From: Strongylocentrotus droebachiensis
Lineage: Eukaryota > Echinodermata > Echinoidea > Camarodonta > Strongylocentrotidae
Assembly: GCA_035222895.1 (NCBI GenBank)
Contig: JAVYIG010002116.1
Location: 186,001-250,000 of the forward strand
Direction of reading: 5' to 3'
Length of the DNA stretch: 64,000 bases
Shown: piece by piece, positions 48,801 through 53,477 of the stretch
Numbering within the stretch: the stretch's first letter is position 1
Layout: each line of letters starts with the position of its first letter
Notes under the pieces: model-generated
Seen by the model: the letters and a program-made list of their open reading frames with translations, nothing else
Databases searched by the model: none
What the model was told of the DNA's origin: nothing
Position numbers and translations under genes: made by a program

Positions 48801-49614
48801 TTTTTAATAAATTTCTTTCTTATCAAAATTGTATTTTCTAATGTAACATGTAGTATTTAAACATAAAAGAAACAAGTTTCTTTTTTATATACACTGTATC
48901 TTGCCAATTTATGTATTACTATGTTCACAGAAAATAAAGTTTCAGCTGATTTTTTTTCTTACAGCTCAAGTTGCAATGGGGAGAGAAGTACAGAGAATGG
49001 ATGGAAGCCACTGAGAAAAAGATTGCAGAGTTGCAACGAGCCAATGAATATTTGTAAGTGTTTTGTTTTCTTAACTTTTTTCTTCAAATCCTTTGTAGCT
49101 GTGTGTATAGACTTTGAATTACATTGATATTTAAATGAACATTACATGATTAAATGTTGTATTATCTTCTATACTTTTTACTTGCATTTTAATGCAGCAA
49201 ACATTGCAAGTTTCCAGAATAATTTTTCATGTTCAAATTTCAATTTCATTTCTTTTTTACACTATTTAAACATCATCAAATGCATGACCCTAACAACTAA
49301 GGGATTAGTGTTTAATAATCAGTTTGGATAATTTGTTTGTTTTTTGTTTTGTTTGTTTGTTTGTTGCTTGTTTTCTGTGTTTTCATAAGATTGATCATCA
49401 TAGCACTGATCATCATAGAGTAATATTTGAATTCTGTGGATCATATCTCCTAGAAAAATCAAAAGAGACACATATGTGTATGCATGTTAACCCTATACTG
49501 TTCCTCGGTGCCTCTCTCTCTCTCTCTCTCCCTCTTTTTATTATTTCCATTGCTTATGTTCTTATTTCCCCCTCCCTCCCATGCAGACGGACCTGCCTGA
49601 AATCTGGAGATTAG
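13055..49614 (+). CDS. Coiled-coil protein, eight-exon gene, 246 aa from the exon 2 ATG
   Basis: Assembled from 13053-13115, 42788-42864, 45438-45568, 46200-46323, 48515-48745, 48965-49053 and 49587-49614, preceded by 11468-11837. Every junction has AG/GT boundaries and matching phase (1,1,0,2,0,0,2), ending at TAG 49612-49614. The protein is highly charged. Heptad-like coiled coils appear at about residues 35-75 (VAFLKTRVQELESEVTSL), 92-130, and 145 to the end (LKGEVTELREKN.. LQWGEKYREWMEATEKKI). There is a Pro-containing break near residue 135 and no signal peptide or membrane segment, so a cytoplasmic or cytoskeletal scaffold is likely. I do not recognise the family. Intron 2 is ~29.7 kb and holds the SLCO gene on the other strand. 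The start is uncertain: ATGs are present in exons 2 and 3, and exon 1 is open in the same frame without an ATG. Confidence 0.7.
13168..13835 (+). repeat. Tandem duplication of a ~330 bp unit
   Basis: Two diverged copies starting at 13168 and 13499 (TTACTTGTAAATGTAAAG..). The second has ~15 extra bases after TTCAATGTAAAG. Both carry an open stretch (TKWHLDKCMKLPAGN in copy 2), which could be a decayed coding fragment, but I do not recognise it. Confidence 0.65.
14105..14370. repeat. Purine-rich low-complexity stretch (AG-rich)
   Basis: Almost pure A/G on the plus strand with several G runs. Open frames on the minus strand are Ser/Pro/Leu shadows of it. Confidence 0.8.
14628..15018 (+). repeat. 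Dispersed ~370 bp repeat, copy 1
   Basis: From AGAGAGTCAATGCTAAAGCG to CTCCTATGTGTGCATTT, repeated nearly base for base at 15452-15838 and inverted at 44720-45006. The leading ACCCGGCGGTCTA also occurs inverted near 11225. Confidence 0.75.
15452..15838 (+). repeat. Dispersed ~370 bp repeat, copy 2
   Basis: Same unit as 14628-15018, beginning CTCCAGCAAAGCATAGAGAG. The two direct copies lie about 800 bases apart. Confidence 0.75.
16830..17268 (+). mobile_element. Probable LINE 3' end
   Basis: Ends in AAATTGAAATTGAAATAG, a short iterated tail typical of CR1/L2-group LINE 3' ends, after a T-rich 3' UTR-like stretch. No intact ORF. Confidence 0.3.
17887..18719. mobile_element. Non-autonomous DNA element with ~45 bp inverted ends and 5 bp target duplication
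   Basis: Ends CACAGTGGGCCAGGGAGG..CCAAAACTCATTTTT match their complement at the other end with one or two mismatches. CGCCC lies directly outside both ends (17882-17886 and 18720-18724). The 833 bp body has no transposase. Inner inverted GAGCCG..CGGCTC words near 18410 and 18570. Confidence 0.75.
18755..18893. repeat. (CT)n microsatellite
   Basis: Long CT dinucleotide tract with few interruptions. Open frames here are artefacts of the repeat. Confidence 0.95.
19465..19495. repeat. (CT)n microsatellite
   Basis: Uninterrupted CT dinucleotides. Confidence 0.9.
19930..20250. repeat. (TTC)n trinucleotide array
   Basis: About 300 bases of CTT/CTC trinucleotides. The poly-Arg, poly-Leu, poly-Lys and poly-Phe frames across it are shadows. 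A long polypurine/polypyrimidine tract of this kind can form triplex DNA. Confidence 0.95.
20340..21376. other. Non-coding stretch, includes expected 3' UTR of the SLCO gene
   Basis: No gene seen. The transporter's 3' UTR should extend into this interval on the minus strand, but I find no convincing AATAAA close to the stop. Confidence 0.4.
21377..21451 (-). CDS. SLCO-like: SLCO exon 10 with stop codon
   Basis: Acceptor 'ttctttcag' before AAC at 21451, phase 0. A 24-residue charged C-terminal tail (NKKRKGDQYDNLEK..) ends at TAA 21377-21379. Confidence 0.82.
   Translation of the reverse strand, partial: NKKRKGDQYDNLEKNDMKLEEGRS
21377..34128 (-). CDS. SLCO-like: Organic anion transporting polypeptide (SLCO/OATP family), complete, 10 coding exons, 759 aa
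   Basis: Plasma-membrane transporter of the OATP family, which carries amphipathic anions such as steroid conjugates, bile salts or thyroid hormones with 12 membrane segments. All ten exons join in phase and give 759 aa, within the usual OATP length. Seen: an N-terminal cytoplasmic tail with CCCPPTC; first membrane segments near residues 55-135; the family signature DPRWIGAWWLGFVI near 285; an acidic cytoplasmic loop (DAEDEKDEEEEDND) near 345; further membrane segments near 400-500; a Cys-rich Kazal-like extracellular loop at about 518-567 followed by GCSC; and last membrane segments in exons 7-9. The C-terminus is short and charged. Family assignment is firm. Which SLCO subfamily is not resolved; the N-terminal part reads more like the SLCO4/5 side. 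The gene is nested antisense in an intron of the coiled-coil gene. Confidence 0.93.
22215..22379. mobile_element. MITE (gggccccgttg type)
   Basis: Inverted ends CTGGGCCCCGTTGAATAAAA and its near-complement, with inner inverted copies of TACCATTGATGGTAAC. About 165 bases, ending ~19 bases from the donor of SLCO exon 9. A decayed relative lies near 6090-6215. Confidence 0.7.
22399..22607 (-). CDS. SLCO-like: SLCO exon 9
   Basis: Acceptor 'ttcccacacag', donor CTACTG|GTAAGA, phase 1 to 0. Encodes FFPAPIYFGSIINSVCIHW and the last membrane segment (ALQGVAVLAVICMF). Confidence 0.92.
22715..23165 (-). mobile_element. 5'-truncated LINE (CR1/L2-like), minus strand
   Basis: On the minus strand, 23163 to 22952 reads as the C-terminus of a non-LTR reverse transcriptase (RAWFINNLPTNLKNSK..KQFKRLVKHHL) with one internal stop. 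A 3' UTR and an iterated TTGAA tail ending near 22715 follow. The W.NNLP..F pattern is typical of CR1/L2/Jockey-group ORF2 ends. Confidence 0.65.
23373..23437 (-). CDS. SLCO-like: SLCO exon 8
   Basis: 65 bases; acceptor 'cactttttag', donor CCTCG|GTAAGT, phase 2 to 1. Encodes CVREEDRSIAIALRSVSAHF, equivalent to the conserved Arg-Cys-Val..Ser-Ala stretch of OATPs. Confidence 0.9.
24145..24289. mobile_element. Short MITE, copy 2 of the 'cacaaagcc' family
   Basis: About 145 bases, ~90% alike by eye to 247-391. Inverted words TCATTTGTCA/TGACAAATGA near both ends. A poly-C tract follows. Lies ~47 bases from the donor of SLCO exon 7. Confidence 0.65.
24337..24566 (-). CDS. SLCO-like: SLCO exon 7
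   Basis: Acceptor 'tcgttccag', donor CTACG|GTAGGT, phase 0 to 2. Starts with the end of the Cys loop (GCSCISNSSS), an Asn/Ser-rich glycosylatable stretch, then the membrane segment AIPMAILLLAIFFLQS. Confidence 0.9.
24781..25421. mobile_element. GC-rich MITE-like island in an SLCO intron
   Basis: Ends match as inverted repeats: GTCATATATCCAAAACGG on the left against GTCACATATCCAACGG reversed from the right. A further inner copy of CTGTCACATATTGGAC lies near 25321. GC-rich with many CpG, sharply bounded by AT-rich DNA, 40 bases from the donor of SLCO exon 6. Open frames across it are shadows. Confidence 0.5.
25462..25615 (-). CDS. SLCO-like: SLCO exon 6: Kazal-like extracellular loop
   Basis: Acceptor 'tatatttcag', donor CCTTTC|GTAAGT, phase 2 to 0. 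Six cysteines in CNMHCAC..PVCGSNGLTF..C..C spacing match the OATP Kazal-type loop. Possible N-glycosylation site at NDT. Confidence 0.93.
26470..26602. repeat. SINE/LINE tail with (ATT)n
   Basis: TAAAGCGCTTAGAGGCGG followed by ATT/GTT trinucleotides. Matches the 'tttataaagcgc' tail seen at 36545-36640. Confidence 0.45.
26625..26853 (-). CDS. SLCO-like: SLCO exon 5
   Basis: Acceptor 'aaactcttttag', donor GATCAG|GTAAGT, phase 1 to 2. Two membrane segments around GLFVLVCSIIGFIL, ending with GCDNVPVAGV before the Kazal loop. Its 5' edge lies against a 3-copy 90 bp tandem repeat, and a degenerate copy of its start lies farther up the intron. Confidence 0.92.
26854..27165. repeat. Three-copy 90 bp tandem repeat and duplicated exon edge (SLCO intron 4)
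   Basis: Copies begin at 26857, 26947 and 27037 (AAAGAGTTTTAAGAGAAGGC). Beyond the third, 27123-27160 holds, on the minus strand, 'tttgcag' plus a diverged copy of the start of SLCO exon 5 (reading GIGPSNIIS against the exon's IVLGPSNIIS), in the same phase. Confidence 0.75.
27679..27843 (-). CDS. SLCO-like: SLCO exon 4
   Basis: Acceptor 'cccaattag', donor TATAG|GTGAGG, phase 1-1. Encodes NPTNMCLVVNETAFISI and KYTETQFSLSPSQA, equivalent to the seventh membrane segment and the following loop. Confidence 0.92.
28081..28280 (-). mobile_element. Probable LINE 3' end (minus strand)
   Basis: ATTGATTGATGATTGATTTTTATTCGAC at the plus-strand left edge looks like an iterated tail of a LINE running on the minus strand. 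No ORF survives. Confidence 0.35.
28556..29154. mobile_element. Palindrome-rich element with ~45 bp terminal inverted repeats
   Basis: Ends are CCCTGCTGGAAAGAACACAC and its exact complement, continuing about 44 bases, flanked by ACAC on both sides (possible 4 bp target duplication). The inside is three tandem ~155 bp units, each filled with the near-palindrome TTCACAGTGTGAA and separated by a constant 'ccttttccggttatccatac' type spacer. No ORF. Sits in the SLCO intron just after exon 3. Confidence 0.8.
29174..29599 (-). CDS. SLCO-like: SLCO exon 3: OATP signature and acidic cytoplasmic loop
   Basis: Acceptor 'tttttgacag', donor CAAAG|GTACGG, phase 1-1. Contains SLYVDFD and DPRWIGAWWLGF, which define the family. 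A 599 bp palindromic element starts 19 bases into the next intron. Confidence 0.95.
30127..30188. repeat. (TA)n(GA)n microsatellite
   Basis: TA dinucleotides followed by about 23 GA dinucleotides, in SLCO intron 2. Confidence 0.95.
30533..30691 (-). CDS. SLCO-like: SLCO exon 2
   Basis: Acceptor 'ccacgttag', donor ACAG|GTAAAG, phase 1-1. Encodes WWIILGQLISGIGNAPFV, a typical OATP fourth membrane segment. Confidence 0.92.
30752..31340 (+). repeat. tRNA-derived SINE interrupted by a hAT-like element
   Basis: A-box-like GGTATAGTGGTTA at 30760 and B-box GGTTCGAATCC at 30806-30816, then a body with CTCAGGTGTTAAATGGGTAGG, also seen in the SINE at 50.5 kb. The 3' part resumes after the insertion at 31298. 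Acceptor-stem pairing is poor, so this is not a functional tRNA gene. Confidence 0.7.
30907..31289. mobile_element. hAT-like MITE with 8 bp target duplication
   Basis: Ends CAGGGGCGGATCCA and TGGATCCGCCACTG, flanked by GATGCGAG on both sides (30899-30906 and 31290-31297). An 8 bp duplication and CA(G)GGGCG ends fit the hAT superfamily. The body is a series of C/G homopolymer runs and nested GGATCCACGG words. Confidence 0.85.
32706..33006. mobile_element. Two adjacent MITEs of the 'ggatcctgtttcataaaa' family
   Basis: The first, 32706-32856, has inverted ends CCTGTTTCATAAAAC / GTTTTATGAAACAGG. The second starts CTGGATCCTGTTTCATAAAA at 32856 and ends in ATGCAACCGGGCCC. Both share a central CAATAAGATGCCG / CCAATCAAATG-like region. 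Confidence 0.65.
33561..34128 (-). CDS. SLCO-like: SLCO exon 1 (first coding): cytoplasmic tail and first membrane segments
   Basis: ATG at 34128 (MTDSNINNN). Donor GGAG|GTGCGT, phase 1. Includes AVLTTIERNFRLDSAQSG, the conserved start of the OATP core. Upstream 'ttttaatttag' before 34146 is an acceptor, so a 5' UTR exon should exist. Confidence 0.92.
34470..34660 (-). mobile_element. Probable LINE 3' end (minus strand)
   Basis: An iterated ATTTG tail at 34476-34495 at the plus-strand left, then a 3' UTR-like stretch. No ORF recognised. Confidence 0.35.
34860..34995 (-). repeat. SINE 3' fragment (minus strand)
   Basis: On the minus strand AAAATGGGTACCCGGTAGGATGCGA is the conserved body of the SINE family seen at 30.8 and 50.5 kb. 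The head is missing. Confidence 0.5.
35626..36378. mobile_element. MITE ('ggccccgtct' family) split by a hAT-like insertion
   Basis: Outer ends GGCCCCGTCT and AGACGGGGCC with inner TGCGATTG/CAATCGCA words. Related to 4430-4555. The two halves are separated by the insertion at 35691-36286. Confidence 0.7.
35691..36286. mobile_element. hAT-like non-autonomous element with 8 bp target duplication
   Basis: Ends CACTGGCGTACTGA and TCATTACGCCACTG, flanked by CATGTATA at 35683-35690 and 36287-36294. The body has two GAGCT..GGGGCTCTGCC modules and poly-C/poly-A runs, as at 1800-1995. No transposase. Confidence 0.8.
36545..36650. repeat. SINE/LINE tail with (AAT)n
   Basis: An AATAAT run, then ATTTATAAAGCGCATAATAAAC and CTATGCGCTGTACAA, a common tail module in marine invertebrate repeats. 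Confidence 0.5.
36651..38973. other. Non-coding stretch of SLCO 5' intron
   Basis: No exon or named repeat recognised; a poly-C run lies at 38410-38424. Confidence 0.4.
38974..39180 (-). other. Possible 5' UTR exon of the SLCO gene
   Basis: The acceptor ahead of the SLCO start codon requires an upstream exon. On the minus strand, a donor AAAGGC|GTGAGTATAC sits at 38974, preceded by ~200 bases of mixed sequence. Nothing else supports it, and the 5' end is a guess. Confidence 0.25.
39181..41400. other. AT-rich intron sequence of the coiled-coil gene
   Basis: I see no exon, RNA gene or repeat that I can name here. The SLCO promoter may lie near 39.2 kb if the 5' UTR exon is real. Confidence 0.4.
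41640..41802 (+). mobile_element. LINE 3' end (plus strand)
   Basis: CAGGGCCCCATGGAACAGTA..GACGGGGCTACCCTGTTTAAATAAAACGG followed by an (ATAAA)n tail, a conserved 3' end of CR1-like LINEs in marine animals. Confidence 0.55.
42788..42864 (+). CDS. Coiled-coil gene: exon 3
   Basis: Acceptor 'atttgttcag', donor CAAGAG|GTAAAG. Phase 1 in, phase 0 out. Its end (VAFLKTRVQE) runs straight into LESEVTSLKKRL of exon 4 with the heptad pattern kept, which is the main support. Confidence 0.7.
43360..44001 (+). mobile_element. 5'-truncated LINE with zinc-knuckle C-terminus
   Basis: 43373-43858 encodes the end of a non-LTR reverse transcriptase polyprotein. CLLCKGVDETVEHFIASC is the C-x2-C..H-x4-C motif of the zf-RVT domain found after RNase H or RT in I/Tx1-like elements. 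The 3' UTR ends in an (AAG)n tail at 43977-44001. Residue 1 here is only the first Met after truncation. Confidence 0.75.
44003..44260 (-). mobile_element. LINE C-terminal remnant (CR1/Jockey-like), minus strand
   Basis: The minus strand reads THSSRLWTPYCNNQ..FFPRT, then after a one-base frame change REWNNLKKDPADF..LDAFKRALKEASN and a stop near 44058. This is the usual end of a CR1/Jockey-group ORF2. It abuts the tail of the plus-strand LINE. Confidence 0.65.
44720..45006 (-). repeat. Dispersed ~370 bp repeat, copy 3 (inverted, partial)
   Basis: Reverse-complement match to 14628-15018: contains TTAGTGACAATTGATGACACCTAAATAGC and ends GCATTGACTCTCTATGCTTTGCTGGAG. Confidence 0.65.
45438..45568 (+). 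CDS. Coiled-coil gene: exon 4
   Basis: Acceptor 'gactttatag', donor AAAAG|GTAATC (phase 0 to 2). Lys-rich heptads followed by a Ser-rich linker. Confidence 0.75.
45783..45862. repeat. (CT)n microsatellite
   Basis: CT dinucleotides with CTCG interruptions in intron 4 of the coiled-coil gene. Confidence 0.95.
46200..46323 (+). CDS. Coiled-coil gene: exon 5
   Basis: Acceptor 'tgctatcag', donor GTGCAA|GTAAGTG (phase 2 to 0). Encodes a coiled coil (SSELQKKVKDLSLQHADEM). Confidence 0.78.
46469..46857. mobile_element. 389 bp MITE in intron 5 of the coiled-coil gene
   Basis: Inverted ends: AATAGGCGCATCTTCATCATC.. against AATAGGCCTGTCTTCACTAGC.. from the right, both continuing into TTGCCAAATA.CCCGCTATTT (~50 bases). 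The inside holds more GGATATTTTGCCAAATAG words. Minus-strand open frames are shadows. Confidence 0.75.
47571..47675. repeat. Cluster of CGTCCGGTAA words
   Basis: Five copies of (C)ATGCGTCCGGTAA or one-base variants within ~100 bases: three direct, one inverted, one direct. Placed after a poly-T region and just before the hairpin at 47731. Confidence 0.8.
47731..47859. repeat. Long hairpin (inverted repeat), ~129 bp
   Basis: ATGATGCACAGGTTT at the left pairs with AAACCTGTGCATCAT at the right. Pairing continues through GTCGGT/ACCGAC, TTGTGTGCAC/GTGCACACAA and GGTACCTTTGAAT/ATTCAAAGGTACC to a short loop near 47790-47800. Confidence 0.8.
48060..48371. mobile_element. MITE ('gtgttccacaaagattctaag' family) in intron 5
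   Basis: Ends CAGGGGGGTGTTCCACAAAG and CTCTGAGAAACATCCCCCTG, with inner AAGTTGGACTTAG / CTAAGTTGAACCTA words. About 312 bases, AT-rich body. Confidence 0.65.
48515..48745 (+). CDS. Coiled-coil gene: exon 6
   Basis: 231 bases, exactly 77 codons, acceptor 'ctatcacag', donor TTAAAG|GTATGG. A Pro-rich start (VQPTPPES) is followed by an uninterrupted heptad stretch. As a phase 0-0 exon it could be skipped without a frameshift. Confidence 0.82.
48965..49053 (+). CDS. Coiled-coil gene: exon 7
   Basis: Acceptor with a strong T-tract, 'tttcttacag', and donor TATTT|GTAAGTG (phase 0 to 2). Encodes LKLQWGEKYREWMEATEK and the heptads after it. Confidence 0.82.
49587..49614 (+). CDS. Coiled-coil gene: exon 8 with stop codon
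   Basis: Acceptor 'ctcccatgcag', phase 2. Encodes the C-terminal RTCLKSGD and then TAG. No convincing AATAAA was found in the first 150 bases downstream. Confidence 0.7.
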
Positions 49615-49769
49615 CAGTCTGAGCTGCGTTCTTCCCGTGTATCATCATTCCAAAGAGATCGGTATCTATCAGTATGGATTGGTTCCTTTACCAATCCTAT
49701 TGTGAATATGACATTTCACTAGTTGATCAATGCACTTGTATCTCAACTCTTATCGTGACCAAAGATTTG

Positions 49770-50181
49770 TTAAAGGTAAAGACCAGTATTGGAAATGCCC
49801 CAAATTTCAAAAAATGAAATGGAAGCTCTTATTACCAATCATGTGAAAGAATATGTTTTGACTAATACATGATGATAAAAATTTTGCCAGGAAACCGCCT
49901 ACTAATTGATATATTTGGTAAATTAGTTTATCTACATGGTCTGTGAGAGATAAACGCACGTGTCGCGCACGTGTGCGTATAGTCCCATATACATCTTGCT
50001 GTGTACAGTGCTTGTAACTTAATTTACGAAGACTGGCCCATATTTCTTATCATTTTGATGATTCCAGAACCTTGCAGTACACACCAATACCTATATGCTA
50101 GATAATCAACCTTTTCTGATCGATTCCACAACGTTTCTTTCACAATGCAAACGCATGACCATAACTGGTCTTTACCTTTAA
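49770..50181. mobile_element. MITE with TTAAAGGTAAAGACCAGT ends
   Basis: A perfect 18 bp terminal inverted repeat bounds 412 bases. A second, inverted and truncated copy is at 2985-3340. Lies about 155 bases after the coiled-coil gene's stop codon, possibly in its 3' UTR. Confidence 0.8.
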
Positions 50182-50481
50182 GGCTGAAGGAATCTACTTT
50201 TCCTTTCCAAATTGGCAACTTTTATTCTTAAAATGTTTTTTCGAACATCCTCTTAAAATAATGCAACAACAACAAACAGAGTTGCCAATTTAAGAAAGGG
50301 TTGGTTTGCTCGATGTACATGTAGTGTTTAAGTTTAGGTGTGCAGGCTGAATATGAACCTTCAGATCGTCCTCAAACACTTGGAGTTACAGCAACAAGAA
50401 GGAAAAAACACCTTTCTATAAGAAATCTCACCCATGATTTTTCTGAATATTCCTAATATTTATATAAAGATGCCAATTTGT

Positions 50482-50755
50482 AGAGGTGTCGTGGTCCGTG
50501 ATACGTCACCGGAGTTCGGATCACATGGTCTGCGGTTCAAGTCTCGCCGCAGCACTAATGTCCTTTTGCAAGACATTAATATGCTTTTGCCACACTTGAC
50601 TCAGGTGAGGTAAATGGGTAGTACCTGAATGAATTCCTTGAAATGCTAGAGCGCCATATTGGCAGCCATGTTAATAACTGTGGAGCACCAGAGTGTCAAG
50701 TCTGACAGATATGAGCCCTGTACAAGAACCCACTATTATTTTTATTATATACCGG
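50482..50755 (+). repeat. tRNA-derived SINE
   Basis: Head GAGGTGTCGTGGTCCGTGA with B-box-like GGTTCAAGTCT at 50534-50544, then CTTGACTCAGGTGAGGTAAATGGGTAG, the body shared with 30752, and an AT-rich end (TATTATTTTTATTATAT). Confidence 0.7.
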
Positions 50756-51346
50756 TATAATGATTTTGCACATGCCTATATCTTGTGAAAGTGATCAGAG
50801 ATTTGAATGTCCTGTTTGCCTTAAAATATGTTCATTAATTGCACGGTTAAAAAAGGGAACTATTCACTCGTGACATTTGTGACATTCATTTCTGTCTGTA
50901 TGCTTCATTTTATTATCTAGTCTCACAATGCAGCACCTTAATTGAGTATGAAAAAAGAGAAAAATCATACCCAATTATTTTGTAGAAAATAGAGTGGAGT
51001 ATTTATAGGCATATAAGGACTCATTTCTATCGTGACATTTGACCTTCAACTTTATTTGAAACAAATTGTTACATGAAAACGTCAGAAGTATGTAGGAAAT
51101 TGAGCTTTCAAAACAAACAGTATTATATTACAGTGATCATGGTGTGATTCCAATGAATTTGTATGTGATGTTGAGAGGGCTTTTGAAAGGGTGTGTTTGT
51201 ACTTGAAGATTTTGAATAATGACAGGAGAATTTCTCTCTGAGGTGCATTATAAGTTGTGATAATTTATCATGAAAGCTAGGATTGGAACTGAGCTATAAA
51301 GTCCAGATCTACAATGACTTGGTCAAATTCTGATTTATATAAAATA

Positions 51347-51982
51347 CCCTCCCATGCCATAAGTATTGCAACATGATGAAATTCGTTAAATTTGTGGTTA
51401 AATTTGTGTAGATGGGAACATTGATAACGCCAAATATCGAGATATTCTGGACGCCCACTTGTTTCCATCCATTGCTAACATCTTTGGCAACGCGCAACAC
51501 CCGTTCGTCTTCCAGGATGACAACGCACCGGCACACAGGGCAGCCAGGATGGACCAATGGTATGACGAAACTGGCGTCAACAGGGTGCAGTGGCCGGCGC
51601 AATCACCAGATGCTAACCCGATAGAGAATCTGTGGGATGACATCAAGAGAGCCAACACCAAAGACCGACCAACCACGAGGGAAGGTTTGGTCCGCTCTAT
51701 CTTCAGGGCCTGGGGCAGCATCACCCAAGAAAGATTGCAAGGACTCTACGCGACGATGCCAAGAAGGATGCGCGCCATCATTAGAAGGCGAGGATATCCA
51801 ACAAAATACTAGAGACTCATGAATCTTACATGAAAAATGACTATTGATATATCAATAAAATGTGCCTGATAGTATGATAAAAAATGATGCACTACATATT
51901 CATTAAAACAGCACTCATTTTCAATTATTTGTCTCCTGTGTAATGTGTGTGTCTATGTTGCAATACTTTTGGCACGGGAGGG
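51347..51982 (+). mobile_element. Internally deleted Tc1/mariner transposon
   Basis: Inverted ends CCCTCCCATGCCATAAGTAT and CCCTCCCGTGCCAAAAGTAT, continuing ~28 bases to TTGCAACAT and flanked by TA on both sides (51345-51346 and 51983-51984). Between them, 51405-51812 encodes the C-terminal part of a Tc1-family DDE transposase (FVFQDDNAPAHRAA, then QWPAQSPDANPIENLWDD), with the second Asp and the final Glu of the catalytic triad 34 residues apart. The DNA-binding domain and first catalytic Asp are missing, so it cannot be autonomous. Confidence 0.88.
51405..51812 (+). pseudogene. Tc1/mariner transposase C-terminal fragment
   Basis: In-frame from VDGNIDNAKYRDIL to RRRGYPTKY and TAG. There are no internal stops in the ~135 residues left, so the copy is fairly young, but about the first 200 residues are absent. 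No start codon belongs to it. Confidence 0.85.
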
Positions 51983-51984
51983 TA

Positions 51985-53095
51985 TGTGTGTTTAACATAT
52001 TATATTTGTATCTATGTTGCATTCATTGACATTGTATATAGAAAGAAAAATGTATCTGTGCAATGTATCACTTGGATAATATAATGATCCCTTTTATTCT
52101 GTTATAAAGATTCTATTAGCGAGGGAGTAGTATAGTACAAAATAAATAAAGCAACAAATCTAAAAATATCCCTCCTGGTTTAATTACGATATTTGCACCA
52201 AAAATGCTGACTCACAAAACAAAATGATTTGATCAGCTTTAAGCAAGTGCTATATAGAATGGGATATTTTATCATTGGAAACCCCTACAGACAAATTTGT
52301 CCTTTTATCATTGACTGGGTAAAAATAGCTTAAAGTGTACCAATCCTCTAATAAATAATTTGTGTACAACTAGAATATATAAAATAAACCTTTTAAAAAT
52401 TTCATCCTATATGGGCCAACAATTATGTACAGAATAAAGATTAAGATAAAGCTGCTCAGATGGAACCTAAGTCAGGTTTATTGCAGGCTTTATTTTGAAT
52501 GTTAACACTTTCACAAATATCAGTGTTTTACTACATCATGTGATGATCTATATAATATCTTGTACATGTATTTTATTATAACTTGTTATGATAAACACAA
52601 AGATCTTTTACTTTTATCGATAACATTTTTGTACTGTTGTCGTTTATGTTTGTTAACATGTAGAAATTGAAGTACATGAAGTATAGAAATCTACACACAT
52701 GTATTGCATTTCCATCATGTGAATGTGATTTAATCAAAGTTGTATTTATTAATATATTACTGCAGTCTGTGCTTCCTAATTCTTGAACAATTATGATGAA
52801 CTCAAAGTTGATCATACTCTCTGTGCAGAGTCAAAAGGGTGTCAACTGATACAGTGTTACCTTCTGCAAACATGACAAAAAATATACTCTTTATGACACA
52901 TGTATGATTAATGTATGTTCAATCTACCAGTCATGTATGCAATATAAATTAAAATATATTCATTTGATGTACCAATAACATTAATTGATGACTCTTGAAA
53001 TGGATTTCATAATATTACAGGAATTATAATCCAATGTCATCATATATGTTACCCTTGTTATGTGTATTACGCATGTGCCACCACAAGACATGGCT
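51985..53095. other. AT-rich non-coding stretch
   Basis: No gene or named repeat seen between the Tc1 copy and the CTT array. Confidence 0.5.
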
Positions 53096-53098
53096 TTC

Positions 53099-53392
53099 TT
53101 TGATCTTCTTCTTCTTCTTCTTTCTCTTCCTCTTCCTCTTCCTCTTCCTCCTCCTCCTCCTCCTCCTCCTCCTCCTCCTCCTCCTCCTCCTCCTGGCTCC
53201 TCCTCCTCTTCTTCTTCTTCTTCCTCCTCCCCTTTTTCTTCTTCCTCCTCTTCTTCTTCTTCTTCTTCTTCTTCTTCTTCTTCTTCTTCTTCTTGTTCTT
53301 GTTCTTCTTCTTCTTCTTCTTCTTGTTCTTGTTCTTGTTCTTCTTCTTCTTCTTCTTCTTCTTCTTCTTCTTCTTCTTCTTCTCCCTTTGAC
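53099..53392. repeat. (CTT)n/(CTC)n trinucleotide array
   Basis: About 290 bases of pyrimidine trinucleotides. Long homopolymeric open frames on both strands are artefacts. Confidence 0.95.
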
Positions 53393-53477
53393 CTCCTTCA
53401 TCTCTCTGTTCATCATTTTTCTTCTTCTGCTTCTAATTCTCCTTCTCCATTTTTCCTTCATGTCTGATATTAGTTAT

